Assembly: GCA_013316395.1 (NCBI GenBank)
Contig: WSMU01000001.1
Span: 1 to 64,000, forward strand
DNA: 64,000 nucleotides
Direction of reading: 5' to 3'
Source of the DNA: Alphaproteobacteria bacterium
GTDB taxonomy: Bacteria; Pseudomonadota; Alphaproteobacteria; Rs-D84
Position 1 is the first letter of the stretch. Each line of letters opens with the position of its first letter. Under the pieces are notes generated by a model. It was not told the DNA's origin. It did not search any database and worked only from the letters and a program-made list of their open reading frames with translations. The position numbers and the translations under genes were made by a program. This document shows, piece after piece, positions 8,883 to 16,418 of this stretch.

Positions 8883-8969
8883 TTCGCGATGCGAACACTG
8901 CGTACACGGACTTTCTGGTCCTGAACCCATATCCCTGCGGATTTACCGGCGCCAGTGCGCGCCAAATCC
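8883..8969. other. Structured non-coding segment, possible small RNA or structured 3' UTR
   Basis: The 190-nt gap 8802-8993 holds three hairpins with no convincing gene: TTCGC-GAT-GCGAA (8883-8895), GGAC/GTCC (8908-8921) and a two-part stem GGATTT 8939-8944 with AAATCC 8964-8969 enclosing GGCGC 8948-8952 with GCGCC 8959-8963. A strong bidirectional terminator follows. Overlapping frames exist on both strands but look like shadows. It is not 4.5S RNA, RNase P RNA or tmRNA by motif; a divergent 6S RNA was considered but no long closing helix was found. Confidence 0.35.
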
Positions 8970-8993
8970 AAAAACAAGCGATGTTTGCAAAAA

Positions 8994-9026
8994 AAATCCC
9001 GGGCTTTCCGGGATTTATTTTTTTGT
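8994..9026. terminator. Bidirectional terminator between tsaE and the ftsA fusion gene
   Basis: Nine-bp stem AAATCCCGG (8994-9002) with CCGGGATTT (9008-9016), flanked by an A run on the left and a T run on the right, so it can work for both convergent transcripts. The stop codon of the minus-strand gene lies inside it. Confidence 0.8.
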
Positions 9027-10796
9027 ACGCGGCAACAGACTTTGCACCGCCAAGGGGAAATCCGGACTGCGCGCCAGATAAGAGCCCGATACCAACATAT
9101 CCGCCCCCGCCAGCCAGCATGCCTGGGCGGTGTCGGCGTTGATGCCGCCATCGACGGATATTGTGAATTTTAAGCCGTATTTCTTGCGCGTTGCATTTAA
9201 TACGGAAATCTTTTTTATGGCTTCTTTGTCAAAATGCTGGCCTGCGGCGCCGGGGGCGACCGACATTACCATTACCTCATCTATTTCGCGCAGTATCGGT
9301 TTTAATATTGCAACCGATGAATCCGGATTCAGTGCAACCGCCGCACGGCGGCCGGCGGCCTTTATCTCGCGCAGGGCCACGCGCAGGCCCGATGTGTTCG
9401 TGGATACAACAACCGTATCCGCACCGGCCGCGATTGCGTCCGCCGCCCAGACGGACGGACTTTCCGTCATTAAGTGAACATGCAGGTGCGCCGTTGTTTT
9501 ACTGCGTATGTGCTTAAGCTCCGCTATGCTGCCGGCGATGCGATCAACATAAAAGCCGTCCATTATATCGACATGAATCATCGATATCCCGCCTGATTTA
9601 AACAGTGTATATGTTTCAGGGCGGCGCATGTTAAAGCACAGTGTGCTGGGCATAATGGGGATAAAGCGTGGACGCGCCGGGCGGCGCCCGATATGCATTA
9701 CGCGACGCAGCCAATCGCCCCGGCGCCGCCACTTTTCCTGGCGTCGCAGTGCCGCCGCAATACGCGGCTTTTGCATGGACCAGATATGTGCCGCCAATGC
9801 ACGGGCCGTTGCGTCATAGGGCAGCTTTTGTACAGGGATTGAAAAAGCGTTTTCAAAAAATTCGGTAACACCGGTCATTTCGGCCCCGCCGCCGGTCAGC
9901 ATTATTTTACAAGGTCTATATTTGGCAATGGCCCCCATGGCCGATGATTTTATCAGGCCGGCTATTTCAACCATGCGCGGCAGTACAATTTCATTTATAT
10001 CCGCCCTTGAAAAGTCGTAGGCCGGGTCGGCGGGTGTAAAGCGGTCCATTTCCTGGGGCGCCAGGGATGCGACCGCGCGCTTTATAGTGTCGGCGGCATC
10101 GATGTCTATTTGCATTTTATCCGATATATCGCGCGTGATTTTAGCACCGCCAATCGGTATTTTCTTTAGCGTTACCGGACCGCGGTCCGTCCAAATGGAT
10201 GCCGTTGTGAATTCATCCCCCAGGTCTATGAACATTACATTTTCGCGTGCGCGGCGCAATGTTGCGTTTAATAAAAACTGTGGGTCGAAAAATCCGGCGG
10301 TCTGGATATGGGCGCGACGCATTGCGGCCGTGATTTTATCAAGACGGGCGCGTTCGTAAAATATTGCACCGAATGCAGATATCAGGGCATGGTCCGTATG
10401 GCCAATTGGTGATATTACATTTCGTGCGCCCGGCGTATCATATCGCAGCGGGATTATATGCATGGGATAGAAGCCGTCGGGGGGTGTGATTTGTGCAATT
10501 TGTCCGCGGACATCTGATGCGGTTATTTTATGTTCCCCGCCCCAGTTAGTGCTTTTTGCGGTCATTTCAAAATGGGCCGCGCCAAAGTCCCCCGTTACAT
10601 ACGCCGCATCAAAATGTGCGCCGATTTGCCGTTCCAGTTCGTCTATGACGGATTTTAAAGCATAGACGGTATCGCGGCTGTCCATTGCAAATATCGCTGA
10701 TTTATCAATGCGTGCACTGCGTACGCGATGTGCGCATCCGCGCACGCCGGCGGCGCCTATGTCCAGGCACAGAAAAGATGAATCAAACAGGTTCAT
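9015..10796 (-). CDS. ftsA: FtsA cell-division protein fused in frame to a ribulose-phosphate 3-epimerase domain
   Basis: 593 residues in one uninterrupted frame. Residues ~1-345 are FtsA, the actin-like protein that anchors FtsZ: phosphate-1 loop CLDIGAAGVRG, an SHS2-like 1C insertion (~70-160), FIDLGDEFTT (phosphate 2) and ILLTGGG-type motif at 298-304 (adenosine). Residues ~350-368 are a basic amphipathic helix (Trp356, Trp362, Leu363, Val366, Met367 among Arg), matching the FtsA membrane-targeting helix that is normally the C terminus. Residues ~378-588 are a complete Rpe TIM barrel: the metal ligands His408, Asp410, His441 and Asp549 are present, as is the phosphate loop SVAPGAAGQ. No SD precedes the internal Met382. 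The gene follows ftsQ by 4 bp; no ftsZ follows, the gene ends in a terminator. The epimerase is predicted to be held at the division site membrane. Confidence 0.88.
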   Translation of the reverse strand: MNLFDSSFLCLDIGAAGVRGCAHRVRSARIDKSAIFAMDSRDTVYALKSVIDELERQIGAHFDAAYVTGDFGAAHFEMTAKSTNWGGEHKITASDVRGQIAQITPPDGFYPMHIIPLRYDTPGARNVISPIGHTDHALISAFGAIFYERARLDKITAAMRRAHIQTAGFFDPQFLLNATLRRARENVMFIDLGDEFTTASIWTDRGPVTLKKIPIGGAKITRDISDKMQIDIDAADTIKRAVASLAPQEMDRFTPADPAYDFSRADINEIVLPRMVEIAGLIKSSAMGAIAKYRPCKIMLTGGGAEMTGVTEFFENAFSIPVQKLPYDATARALAAHIWSMQKPRIAAALRRQEKWRRRGDWLRRVMHIGRRPARPRFIPIMPSTLCFNMRRPETYTLFKSGGISMIHVDIMDGFYVDRIAGSIAELKHIRSKTTAHLHVHLMTESPSVWAADAIAAGADTVVVSTNTSGLRVALREIKAAGRRAAVALNPDSSVAILKPILREIDEVMVMSVAPGAAGQHFDKEAIKKISVLNATRKKYGLKFTISVDGGINADTAQACWLAGADMLVSGSYLARSPDFPLAVQSLLPRTKK

Positions 10797-10800
10797 TTTT

Positions 10801-11481
10801 TTATTTTACCAATATTCTGGCATCGTCACGCATGTCTATGACCGATATGTCGCGTGATAGCAGGCCGTGCTTTTCATCAAGTACCATAAGCGTGGCAATC
10901 GCCGCGGCTGGGTTATCTTCGGGCAGCATTACCGTTATTCCCCCCAGCGTCTGCATGTTCCAGCGCCGCGATTCTATCCATTCCAGGTAATCTAGTTTGC
11001 CAATCATGTTATGTGCGGATTTTGTTATTTCGGATATATCGGCCGGCAGTGTGCCGCGGAATAGTACGGATGCCGCATCGCGGGTATCTCTGGGGCGTTT
11101 GACTATTGTTCCGTCCGCCGACAGGGGAAAGTATGCCTGGCCGTCGGTCCATTGGGCGACCGCATGATGCATTTCGACCTTTACCTTTAGGTTGCCATTT
11201 GGCATGCGTCGGACCGCGCAATCGCGAACGCCGGGTGTGGCGGCGATGCGTGCGTTTTGGGCGGATAAATCAACACTGTATGTATGTGTGCCCGGTGCCA
11301 CCGCGGCGGCCGCCGCAACCGGGTTTAAATCCGGGCCGCGCATGTCGGCGGATATTGATATTGTTCGCACACGCGATACCGTGCCATGACCCATTGTTGT
11401 CATGATTATGCGCACGGCAAAGTAGGTTGCCAGAATAATTGACAGGGCAAAAAACAGCCAAAACCAGATAGAACGTTTCAT
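10801..11481 (-). CDS. ftsQ: Cell-division protein FtsQ
   Basis: 226 residues: a short basic N terminus, one membrane helix (residues ~5-28), a POTRA-like stretch (~40-110, with the V-D-L ... N-x-R-I-A ... P-x-V-x-x-C pattern) and a beta domain to the C terminus. FtsQ is the bitopic divisome scaffold that binds FtsB/FtsL. Sequence similarity is modest, but the position just upstream of ftsA, the topology and the length agree. The ATG lies 7 bp after a TATAAT (11489-11494, minus strand), so the mRNA is predicted to be leaderless. The usual mur/ddl genes upstream are absent here. Confidence 0.8.
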   Translation of the reverse strand: MKRSIWFWLFFALSIILATYFAVRIIMTTMGHGTVSRVRTISISADMRGPDLNPVAAAAAVAPGTHTYSVDLSAQNARIAATPGVRDCAVRRMPNGNLKVKVEMHHAVAQWTDGQAYFPLSADGTIVKRPRDTRDAASVLFRGTLPADISEITKSAHNMIGKLDYLEWIESRRWNMQTLGGITVMLPEDNPAAAIATLMVLDEKHGLLSRDISVIDMRDDARILVK

Positions 11482-11488
11482 ACCACGG

Positions 11489-11497
11489 ATTATAGCA
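11489..11497 (-). promoter_or_regulatory. ftsQ extended -10 promoter (leaderless)
   Basis: On the minus strand TGC precedes TATAAT (11494-11489). No -35 is visible. The predicted start, 7 bases further, falls at the base before the ftsQ ATG. Confidence 0.5.
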
Positions 11498-11533
11498 CAA
11501 TTTTAACCGATAAAAAAGGGGGGCTGTAAAAAA

Positions 11534-11920
11534 TTACATTGCACGCAACAGATATCCGCGACGGAACATACATTTGCGGTATGAGCCCACAGATTTTGAA
11601 GTCGTATTACGTGGTACGGACATCAGGCTGCGCTGGCCGACATCCTTGTATTCGTTTGATTGAAATGTCACCCACAGGCCGTCCCAGTCAGGCATCATCC
11701 CACTTTGGTTCGGGGCAATAAGCTTTGCCAAGCGTGAGCGCGGCAGATAAGAAGGCTTGGTTATACCCAGGCATGCCTTGTGGTCGCGAACAAACTGTTC
11801 TGTGGTTACGGCCTCATTCTCCCAGTTTAGGACAGTGGCGTTGTCAATGCTGCCGCGGTTCGGCGACGAGCATGCCGCCAGGCACATACAAAAAATTGCA
11901 GATATGCATTTTATTCTCAT
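11534..11920 (-). CDS. Small lipoprotein of unknown function
   Basis: About 128 residues from ATG 11920. The signal is Met-Arg-Ile-Lys followed by a hydrophobic stretch and the lipobox Leu-Ala-Ala-Cys. An upstream ATG at 11929 lies inside the -10 element TATAAT (11928-11933) and is rejected; the chosen ATG begins 7 bp after that -10, so the transcript is predicted leaderless. The mature part has two more Cys (a Lys-Ala-Cys-Leu-Gly near the middle, a Lys-Cys-Met-Phe near the end) that could form a disulfide, and many basic residues. No family recognised. It diverges from the gene at 11994. Confidence 0.6.
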   Translation of the reverse strand: MRIKCISAIFCMCLAACSSPNRGSIDNATVLNWENEAVTTEQFVRDHKACLGITKPSYLPRSRLAKLIAPNQSGMMPDWDGLWVTFQSNEYKDVGQRSLMSVPRNTTSKSVGSYRKCMFRRGYLLRAM

Positions 11921-11927
11921 GTTATGC

Positions 11928-11956
11928 ATTATAATTTAATTGCGTTAGGGGGGCAA
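11928..11956 (-). promoter_or_regulatory. Promoter of the small lipoprotein gene
   Basis: Minus strand: TTGCCC (11956-11951), 17-bp spacer, TATAAT (11933-11928). The -10 core ATTATAAT is symmetric, so it also reads as TATAAT on the plus strand (11930-11935). Confidence 0.55.
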
Positions 11957-11969
11957 TACTTTTTATAAT
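11940..11969 (+). promoter_or_regulatory. Promoter of the 11994-15637 gene group
   Basis: TTGCGT 11940-11945, 18-bp spacer, TATAAT 11964-11969, transcription start predicted near 11976. SD AAGGGGG follows before the ATG at 11994. Confidence 0.55.
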
Positions 11970-11993
11970 GAATTAAATGGCAAGGGGGCGCCA

Positions 11994-12314
11994 ATGGCGA
12001 TAACTGTTCAGAATTTTATAAAAATGGCAAACTTTTACAACCAGATGACGATGATGATGTCGGCTATCTGTGTGCAAAAGGGCGGCATCGCTATTGAAAA
12101 TTATGTGGGGCGTTTCTTTGCGGCCGATACTTTGGAATTTGTTTACGAATACGGTCGCCGTTTGGTAGAGGCCGGAAATGTATCGCCGGATGTGCGTGCG
12201 CTGGTGGAACGCTTTCGCATGCAGTATGAGCGTGTGCGGGATTTAACCACACCTTCACAGCGGCCGATTTACGAAATGACGTTGGAAGAATTTGAAAAGC
12301 TGATGAACATATAG
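11994..12314 (+). CDS. Conserved-looking small protein of unknown function
   Basis: 106 residues, no signal peptide and no strongly hydrophobic helix. It appears largely alpha-helical, Met-rich near the N terminus (several Met around residues 11-22) and acidic at the C terminus. SD AAGGGGG precedes the ATG. It is first in a tight plus-strand series with the secretin-like lipoprotein (12 bp downstream) and lolC/E-lolD, so a role connected with envelope assembly is possible from context only. No motif recognised. Confidence 0.6.
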   Translation: MAITVQNFIKMANFYNQMTMMMSAICVQKGGIAIENYVGRFFAADTLEFVYEYGRRLVEAGNVSPDVRALVERFRMQYERVRDLTTPSQRPIYEMTLEEFEKLMNI

Positions 12315-12326
12315 CGGGGGCAGGGA

Positions 12327-13658
12327 ATGAAAAAAAATAGATTTATTTATATGTTAGCGGCCGCGGTGATATGTGCGGCCTGTACCCAGCGCGCATCCCG
12401 CGAGCAGGTGCCGCAATTTGATACCGTCACCGTTGTCGATAATCTGGTTATTGATGAAAACTCGGTGCCGATTTTTCCGAAAAAAGCGGCGCTGACGACA
12501 GATACGGCGCGCAGATTTTCAATTGAACTGCCCAAGCGGTGCAGTGTGGACTGGAATAACCAGAGTGTTGTTTCCGTTGTCCCGGAAGAGAAGATAGAAG
12601 TTGTTCGTCTGGATATGGGTGATGAGTTGCCCGATTTGCAGGTTTCGGATTATGAGTTTAAGCAACTGACGGTAAAGCAGGCGCTGGACAAGCTGCTGAG
12701 CGGTACGGACATTGCCGTCGTTGAAGACGACCAGGGTATAGAAAAAATAACGGGTGCCATTCAATCGGGACGCTTAAGCGATGCGGTTGAGTTAATGGCA
12801 AAAATGGGACGTACATATTTTTCCTATGATGCGGCGGCGGCCGAGTTGCATTTGACGCATCGCGCCAAGTGGATGATAAAAATGCCGCGCGATGAAACGA
12901 TAATAATGGCCCTGCTGGATGCGATGCATGGTGCCGATATGCGTAATCTGCTGGTTAACTGGCAGGACAAGACGGTCGTATTCGAAGGCAACTATCAGAC
13001 AGAACGCGAAGTGGCGCGCATCATTGCCGATATATCGTCTAAGAAATACATGATTGCATGGGATATCGATGTGTATCGTGTGTATCCAAAGACAGATAAT
13101 CCTATTATCTGGATGAATTTGCTGCCGGCATTTGGGGATAAGAATGTTCGTATGTCGATACCGGGTGTTGTTGGGCGTGCGCTGGTTGTCGGGCCAGAGA
13201 TTAACACAAAAACACTGCAGGAGTTTTTATCACAGCAGTCAAATGTTGTTTTAATATCACAGGGTACTTTTTCTGTTCCAAACGGATGGCAGTCGCGTTT
13301 TGATATAGGGCAATGCGGCAAGGAAGAACGTCTGGAGACGGACCTGATTATAGGTGCAACCGGAAAATATGGTAATTTTGGCGGCTATAAAAAAATCGAT
13401 GCAAAGATTGTGTTGCGTACCAGCCAGGGTGAACTATCATCGTTTACGATACCGTCTAGCATTGGTGACAACTATGTCATAATCGGTATTCCGACGCACT
13501 CTTTTGTTACAACGCCGGAAACACTGATAAGTCCGTTTGCGGAACTGGTTGTCTTTATGTCGCCGCGCATAATATCTATTGTTGATGCCGCCGATGTGCC
13601 GGATAATTCGTTTACACCGCTGGTGGGGGATGCACTGCGTGCGTTTTTGGCAGAATAA
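12327..13658 (+). CDS. Secretin-like lipoprotein
   Basis: 443 residues. Signal peptide with lipobox ending Cys-Ala-Ala-Cys, then a ~100-residue linker. Residues ~105-135 (Leu-Thr-Val-Lys-Gln-Ala-Leu-Asp-Lys-Leu-Leu) look like a secretin/TonB N-terminal short domain. Residues ~210-240 (Thr-Val-Val-Phe-Glu-Gly-Asn ... Ala-Arg-Ile-Ile-Ala-Asp-Ile) look like a secretin N1 ring domain. The C-terminal ~170 residues are beta-rich with a Met-Ser-Pro-Arg-Ile-Ile near the end as in secretin barrels. Lipidated short secretins of this size resemble PilN/BfpB of type IVb pili. No pilus assembly ATPase or pilin is nearby, so its partner system is unknown. It is followed by lolC/E after 12 bp. Confidence 0.5.
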   Translation: MKKNRFIYMLAAAVICAACTQRASREQVPQFDTVTVVDNLVIDENSVPIFPKKAALTTDTARRFSIELPKRCSVDWNNQSVVSVVPEEKIEVVRLDMGDELPDLQVSDYEFKQLTVKQALDKLLSGTDIAVVEDDQGIEKITGAIQSGRLSDAVELMAKMGRTYFSYDAAAAELHLTHRAKWMIKMPRDETIIMALLDAMHGADMRNLLVNWQDKTVVFEGNYQTEREVARIIADISSKKYMIAWDIDVYRVYPKTDNPIIWMNLLPAFGDKNVRMSIPGVVGRALVVGPEINTKTLQEFLSQQSNVVLISQGTFSVPNGWQSRFDIGQCGKEERLETDLIIGATGKYGNFGGYKKIDAKIVLRTSQGELSSFTIPSSIGDNYVIIGIPTHSFVTTPETLISPFAELVVFMSPRIISIVDAADVPDNSFTPLVGDALRAFLAE

Positions 13659-13670
13659 GGGATAAGAAAA

Positions 13671-14927
13671 ATGTTGTTTTCACGGCTGGAAAGAAAAATT
13701 GCTTTTCGATATATGTGGGCTAAGAAACGCGGATTTGGTTCCGTGATATCTTGGGTATCACTGGTTGGAATCGCGCTGGGGGTGGCGACCCTGATTGTTG
13801 TAATGTCGGTTATGGCCGGATTTCATGACACACTGCTGAATAGAATTGTTGGAATGAACGGGCATGTTGTTGTCTATCATCAGGATGGGGCAATCGCAGA
13901 TTATGATTTCCTGATAGATAAAATGCGCCAGAACAAGGTTGTAGCCGCCCGCGTGACCGATATTGTGCCAATCGCAGAAGGTCAGGTAATGGCCACCGCC
14001 GGCGGAAATAATACAGGGGCCATGATACGTGGAATACGTATGACCGACCTGCAGGCAAAGGTGGATAAGGGGACAAAAATATACGGTCGGCCGATTGCGG
14101 AAATAAAAGAAGGTGAACTGGTTGCAGGGGCTAATTTGACCCGGGCCTTGAATGTTACAATGGGGGACAAGATATCCCTGGTGTCGGCGGCGGGTGCAAC
14201 ACCAACGCCGTTTGGTACAATGCCGCGGATTATGGCGTATCCGGTGAAGTCTTCTTTCTTTATGGGAATGTATGAATACGACTCGGGGTATATATTTATG
14301 CCGCTGGAAACATCGCAGAAGTATTTAAATATCGGAAATGCCGTAACGCATATAGACCTGTTCCTGGATGACCCGGAAGATACGCGTGCGGTTGCGGATG
14401 CATTGGCGCGCTTGTTGCCGGATGGTTTTGTTGTTCGTGACTGGCGTGATTTGAACCGCGGTTTTGTCGGCGCCCTGCAGGTGGAATCGAACGTAATGTT
14501 TTTAATATTGATGCTGATAGTAATTGTCGCCGCATTTAATATAGTTTCAAGTCTGGTTATGCTGGTAAAGGATAAATCCAAAGATATTGCGGTACTGCGT
14601 ACGTTTGGGGTGTCGCGCCGTTCTATGATGAAGATATTCATATTATCCGGGACCAGTATCGGTGTAATAGGTGCCCTTGTTGGAACCGTGTTGGGTGTTG
14701 TTGTCGCGATATACATAGAGCCCATACGCAAGGCGGTTCAGTTCATGACAGGTCGCGACCTGTTTCCGGCGGATTTGTATTATTTGTCGGAACTGCCGTC
14801 AAAGTTGTCACCGGCCACGGTATTTGGGATTGCGGCGCTGGCGGTGGCGCTGGCTTTTGTGGCGACACTGTATCCCGCATGGAAGGCCGCATCCACAGAC
14901 CCTGTTGACGTACTAAGGAACGAATAA
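13671..14927 (+). CDS. Lipoprotein-releasing system permease LolC/LolE family
   Basis: 418 residues. N-terminal membrane helix after the typical Phe-Arg-Tyr-Met-Trp-Ala-Lys-Lys-Arg start, a large periplasmic domain (~50-270), then three C-terminal membrane helices, ending Leu-Tyr-Pro-Ala-Trp-Lys-Ala-Ala-Ser-Thr-Asp-Pro. This is the LolC/E topology. With LolD it extracts outer-membrane lipoproteins from the inner membrane and passes them to LolA. Only one permease is present, so it probably works as a homodimer (LolF-like), as in many Alphaproteobacteria. Its TAA overlaps the ATG of lolD by one base. Confidence 0.9.
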   Translation: MLFSRLERKIAFRYMWAKKRGFGSVISWVSLVGIALGVATLIVVMSVMAGFHDTLLNRIVGMNGHVVVYHQDGAIADYDFLIDKMRQNKVVAARVTDIVPIAEGQVMATAGGNNTGAMIRGIRMTDLQAKVDKGTKIYGRPIAEIKEGELVAGANLTRALNVTMGDKISLVSAAGATPTPFGTMPRIMAYPVKSSFFMGMYEYDSGYIFMPLETSQKYLNIGNAVTHIDLFLDDPEDTRAVADALARLLPDGFVVRDWRDLNRGFVGALQVESNVMFLILMLIVIVAAFNIVSSLVMLVKDKSKDIAVLRTFGVSRRSMMKIFILSGTSIGVIGALVGTVLGVVVAIYIEPIRKAVQFMTGRDLFPADLYYLSELPSKLSPATVFGIAALAVALAFVATLYPAWKAASTDPVDVLRNE

Positions 14928-15637
14928 TGGCGAACATATTAAATTCTTTGTCAAAGGTATCACGCGGCGATGTTGTGTTGTCTGTGCGCGATATTAAAAA
15001 GACATTTATGGAAGGCGGCCAGCCGTTGCATATTTTGCGTGGTGGTGGTTTTGATTTGCACCGCGGCGAGATAATTGCACTGGTCGGACAGTCGGGCAGT
15101 GGAAAGTCAACTTTGCTGCAGTGTGTGGGACTGTTGGACCGTCCGTCGGCGGGCAGTATTTTAATAGGCGGAATCGCAGCCCAAAAGATGGATGATGAAA
15201 TGCGAACCGCAATGCGTCGCGATAAGATAGGCTTTGTATATCAGCGACATAATCTGTTGGGGGATTTTACGGCGCTGGAAAATGTGGTGCTGCCGATGTT
15301 GACGCGCGGTGTGGCAGAGGCCGATGCAAATATTCGGGCGTTAAAGCTGTTGCGGGCGGCAAATGTGGCGCATCGCGCATCACATCTGCCGGGCGAGATG
15401 TCCGGCGGCGAGCAGCAGCGAACCGCCGTTGCGCGCGCATTGGCAAACGGGCCAGAGATTTTATTAGCAGACGAGCCGACCGGCAGCCTGGACCCGGCGC
15501 ATGCCGCGGCTGTATTTGACCTGCTGCTTGACTTGGTGCGAAAGAATAAGATGGCGATGCTGTTTGTAACACATGATATGAATTTGGCCGCACGCGCCGA
15601 CAGAACAATTACAATAAAAGACGGAATAGTTAAATAA
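14927..15637 (+). CDS. lolD: Lipoprotein-releasing system ATPase LolD
   Basis: 236 residues. ABC ATPase with Walker A GQSGSGKS (54-61), Q loop, signature MSGGEQQR, Walker B ILLADEPTG and the His switch VTHD. The short Gln-Arg-His-Asn-Leu-Leu after the Q loop is typical of the LolD/MacB branch. It powers lipoprotein release by the upstream permease, to which it is translationally coupled (TAATG). About 15 residues at the N terminus precede the ABC fold. The window encodes many candidate substrates (lipoproteins at 578, 11534, 12327, 17568 and 17949). Confidence 0.92.
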   Translation: MANILNSLSKVSRGDVVLSVRDIKKTFMEGGQPLHILRGGGFDLHRGEIIALVGQSGSGKSTLLQCVGLLDRPSAGSILIGGIAAQKMDDEMRTAMRRDKIGFVYQRHNLLGDFTALENVVLPMLTRGVAEADANIRALKLLRAANVAHRASHLPGEMSGGEQQRTAVARALANGPEILLADEPTGSLDPAHAAAVFDLLLDLVRKNKMAMLFVTHDMNLAARADRTITIKDGIVK

Positions 15638-15662
15638 ACAATAAAAAACGGAGGGAGAAGAC

Positions 15663-16406
15663 ATGGTAAAACAAAATACTACAAAGGTGGCATGCTGTTC
15701 TCGGCGCCAGAAAATCTGGGGTATTATTGCATTGGCGGGGTTGTTTGCATGCGGACTAATGGTGGGGCTTGCCTTTAATGCCGGGGACCGTAGTTCAACA
15801 GTTGAACTGGCGGGTCACACAAATGACACAGAGCCCGATACAGCCGACAAGGAAACCTGTGAGGTAATAGAAGATTTTCTGTTGCGTCGAATTAACCCCA
15901 TTGATTCCGACCAGGTGGCCGCGCATAGTATGAATGTTGAAATATATCAGATACTGATAGAAAACGGATGTCCGGAAAATTCTGAAAAATATCAGGCACT
16001 GATGCAGCAGGAATCTGCGATATTGGATATCTTAATCAACAGACAGATGCCTGAAAATTCTCAGACATGTTCGGAAATTCAATCCCTGCTGATGCAGCAA
16101 TTACCAAATGGTAATTTGAATGACAGCCAAACTCGCATCGAACGTGCAAAAATCTATGCTAACTTGTCCGAGCGCGGATGTCCTGAAAATTCGCAGCAGT
16201 ATGCGGAACTGGCGGCGAAAGAATTGGAAATTGCCCGCGCTCTGCGTGATGACTACTTTAACCATAATGAAACACTTGAAGTGGTTGAAACCTACAAGCG
16301 CCTAGAGATGAAACAAGCCGCGGCGGACGTATTGGACAAGGTTCAAAAGCTGACCGACCCGGCGATTGACTTTATTATTCAAGTACAGAAGATAATAGAA
16401 GAATAA
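15663..16406 (+). CDS. Membrane-anchored periplasmic protein with a duplicated two-Cys helical repeat
   Basis: 247 residues. A basic cytoplasmic N terminus, one membrane helix (~18-38), then a periplasmic helical region. That region contains two copies of a ~60-residue repeat: Cys66 to Cys103 and Cys136 to Cys173, both with exactly 36 residues between the cysteines, and both with Gly-Cys-Pro-Glu-Asn-Ser followed by x-x-Tyr. The paired Cys probably form one disulfide per repeat. The same Cys ... Leu-Asn-Asp-Ser ... Tyr ... Cys pattern occurs once more at the start of the next gene product. SD GGAGGGAG precedes the ATG at 15663. No known family recognised. Confidence 0.65.
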   Translation: MVKQNTTKVACCSRRQKIWGIIALAGLFACGLMVGLAFNAGDRSSTVELAGHTNDTEPDTADKETCEVIEDFLLRRINPIDSDQVAAHSMNVEIYQILIENGCPENSEKYQALMQQESAILDILINRQMPENSQTCSEIQSLLMQQLPNGNLNDSQTRIERAKIYANLSERGCPENSQQYAELAAKELEIARALRDDYFNHNETLEVVETYKRLEMKQAAADVLDKVQKLTDPAIDFIIQVQKIIEE

Positions 16407-16418
16407 AAGGTGGCGTCA

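Noticed and set aside
8756..9173. Overlapping frames of 70-130 codons on both strands between tsaE and the ftsA fusion
   Set aside because: No SD, no signal or domain, and they run through hairpins and the terminator; treated as non-coding.
9640..9700. Possible internal start that would separate Rpe from FtsA
   Set aside because: The Met at 9653 has no SD before it and the frame is continuous; a fusion is the simpler reading.
13567..13594. dif-like sequence (CGCATAAT...)
   Set aside because: It lies in coding sequence and only one half resembles the Xer site; no convincing dif was found in the window.
13982..14731. 249-codon minus-strand frame inside lolC/E
   Set aside because: Antisense of a conserved gene; composition typical of a codon shadow.
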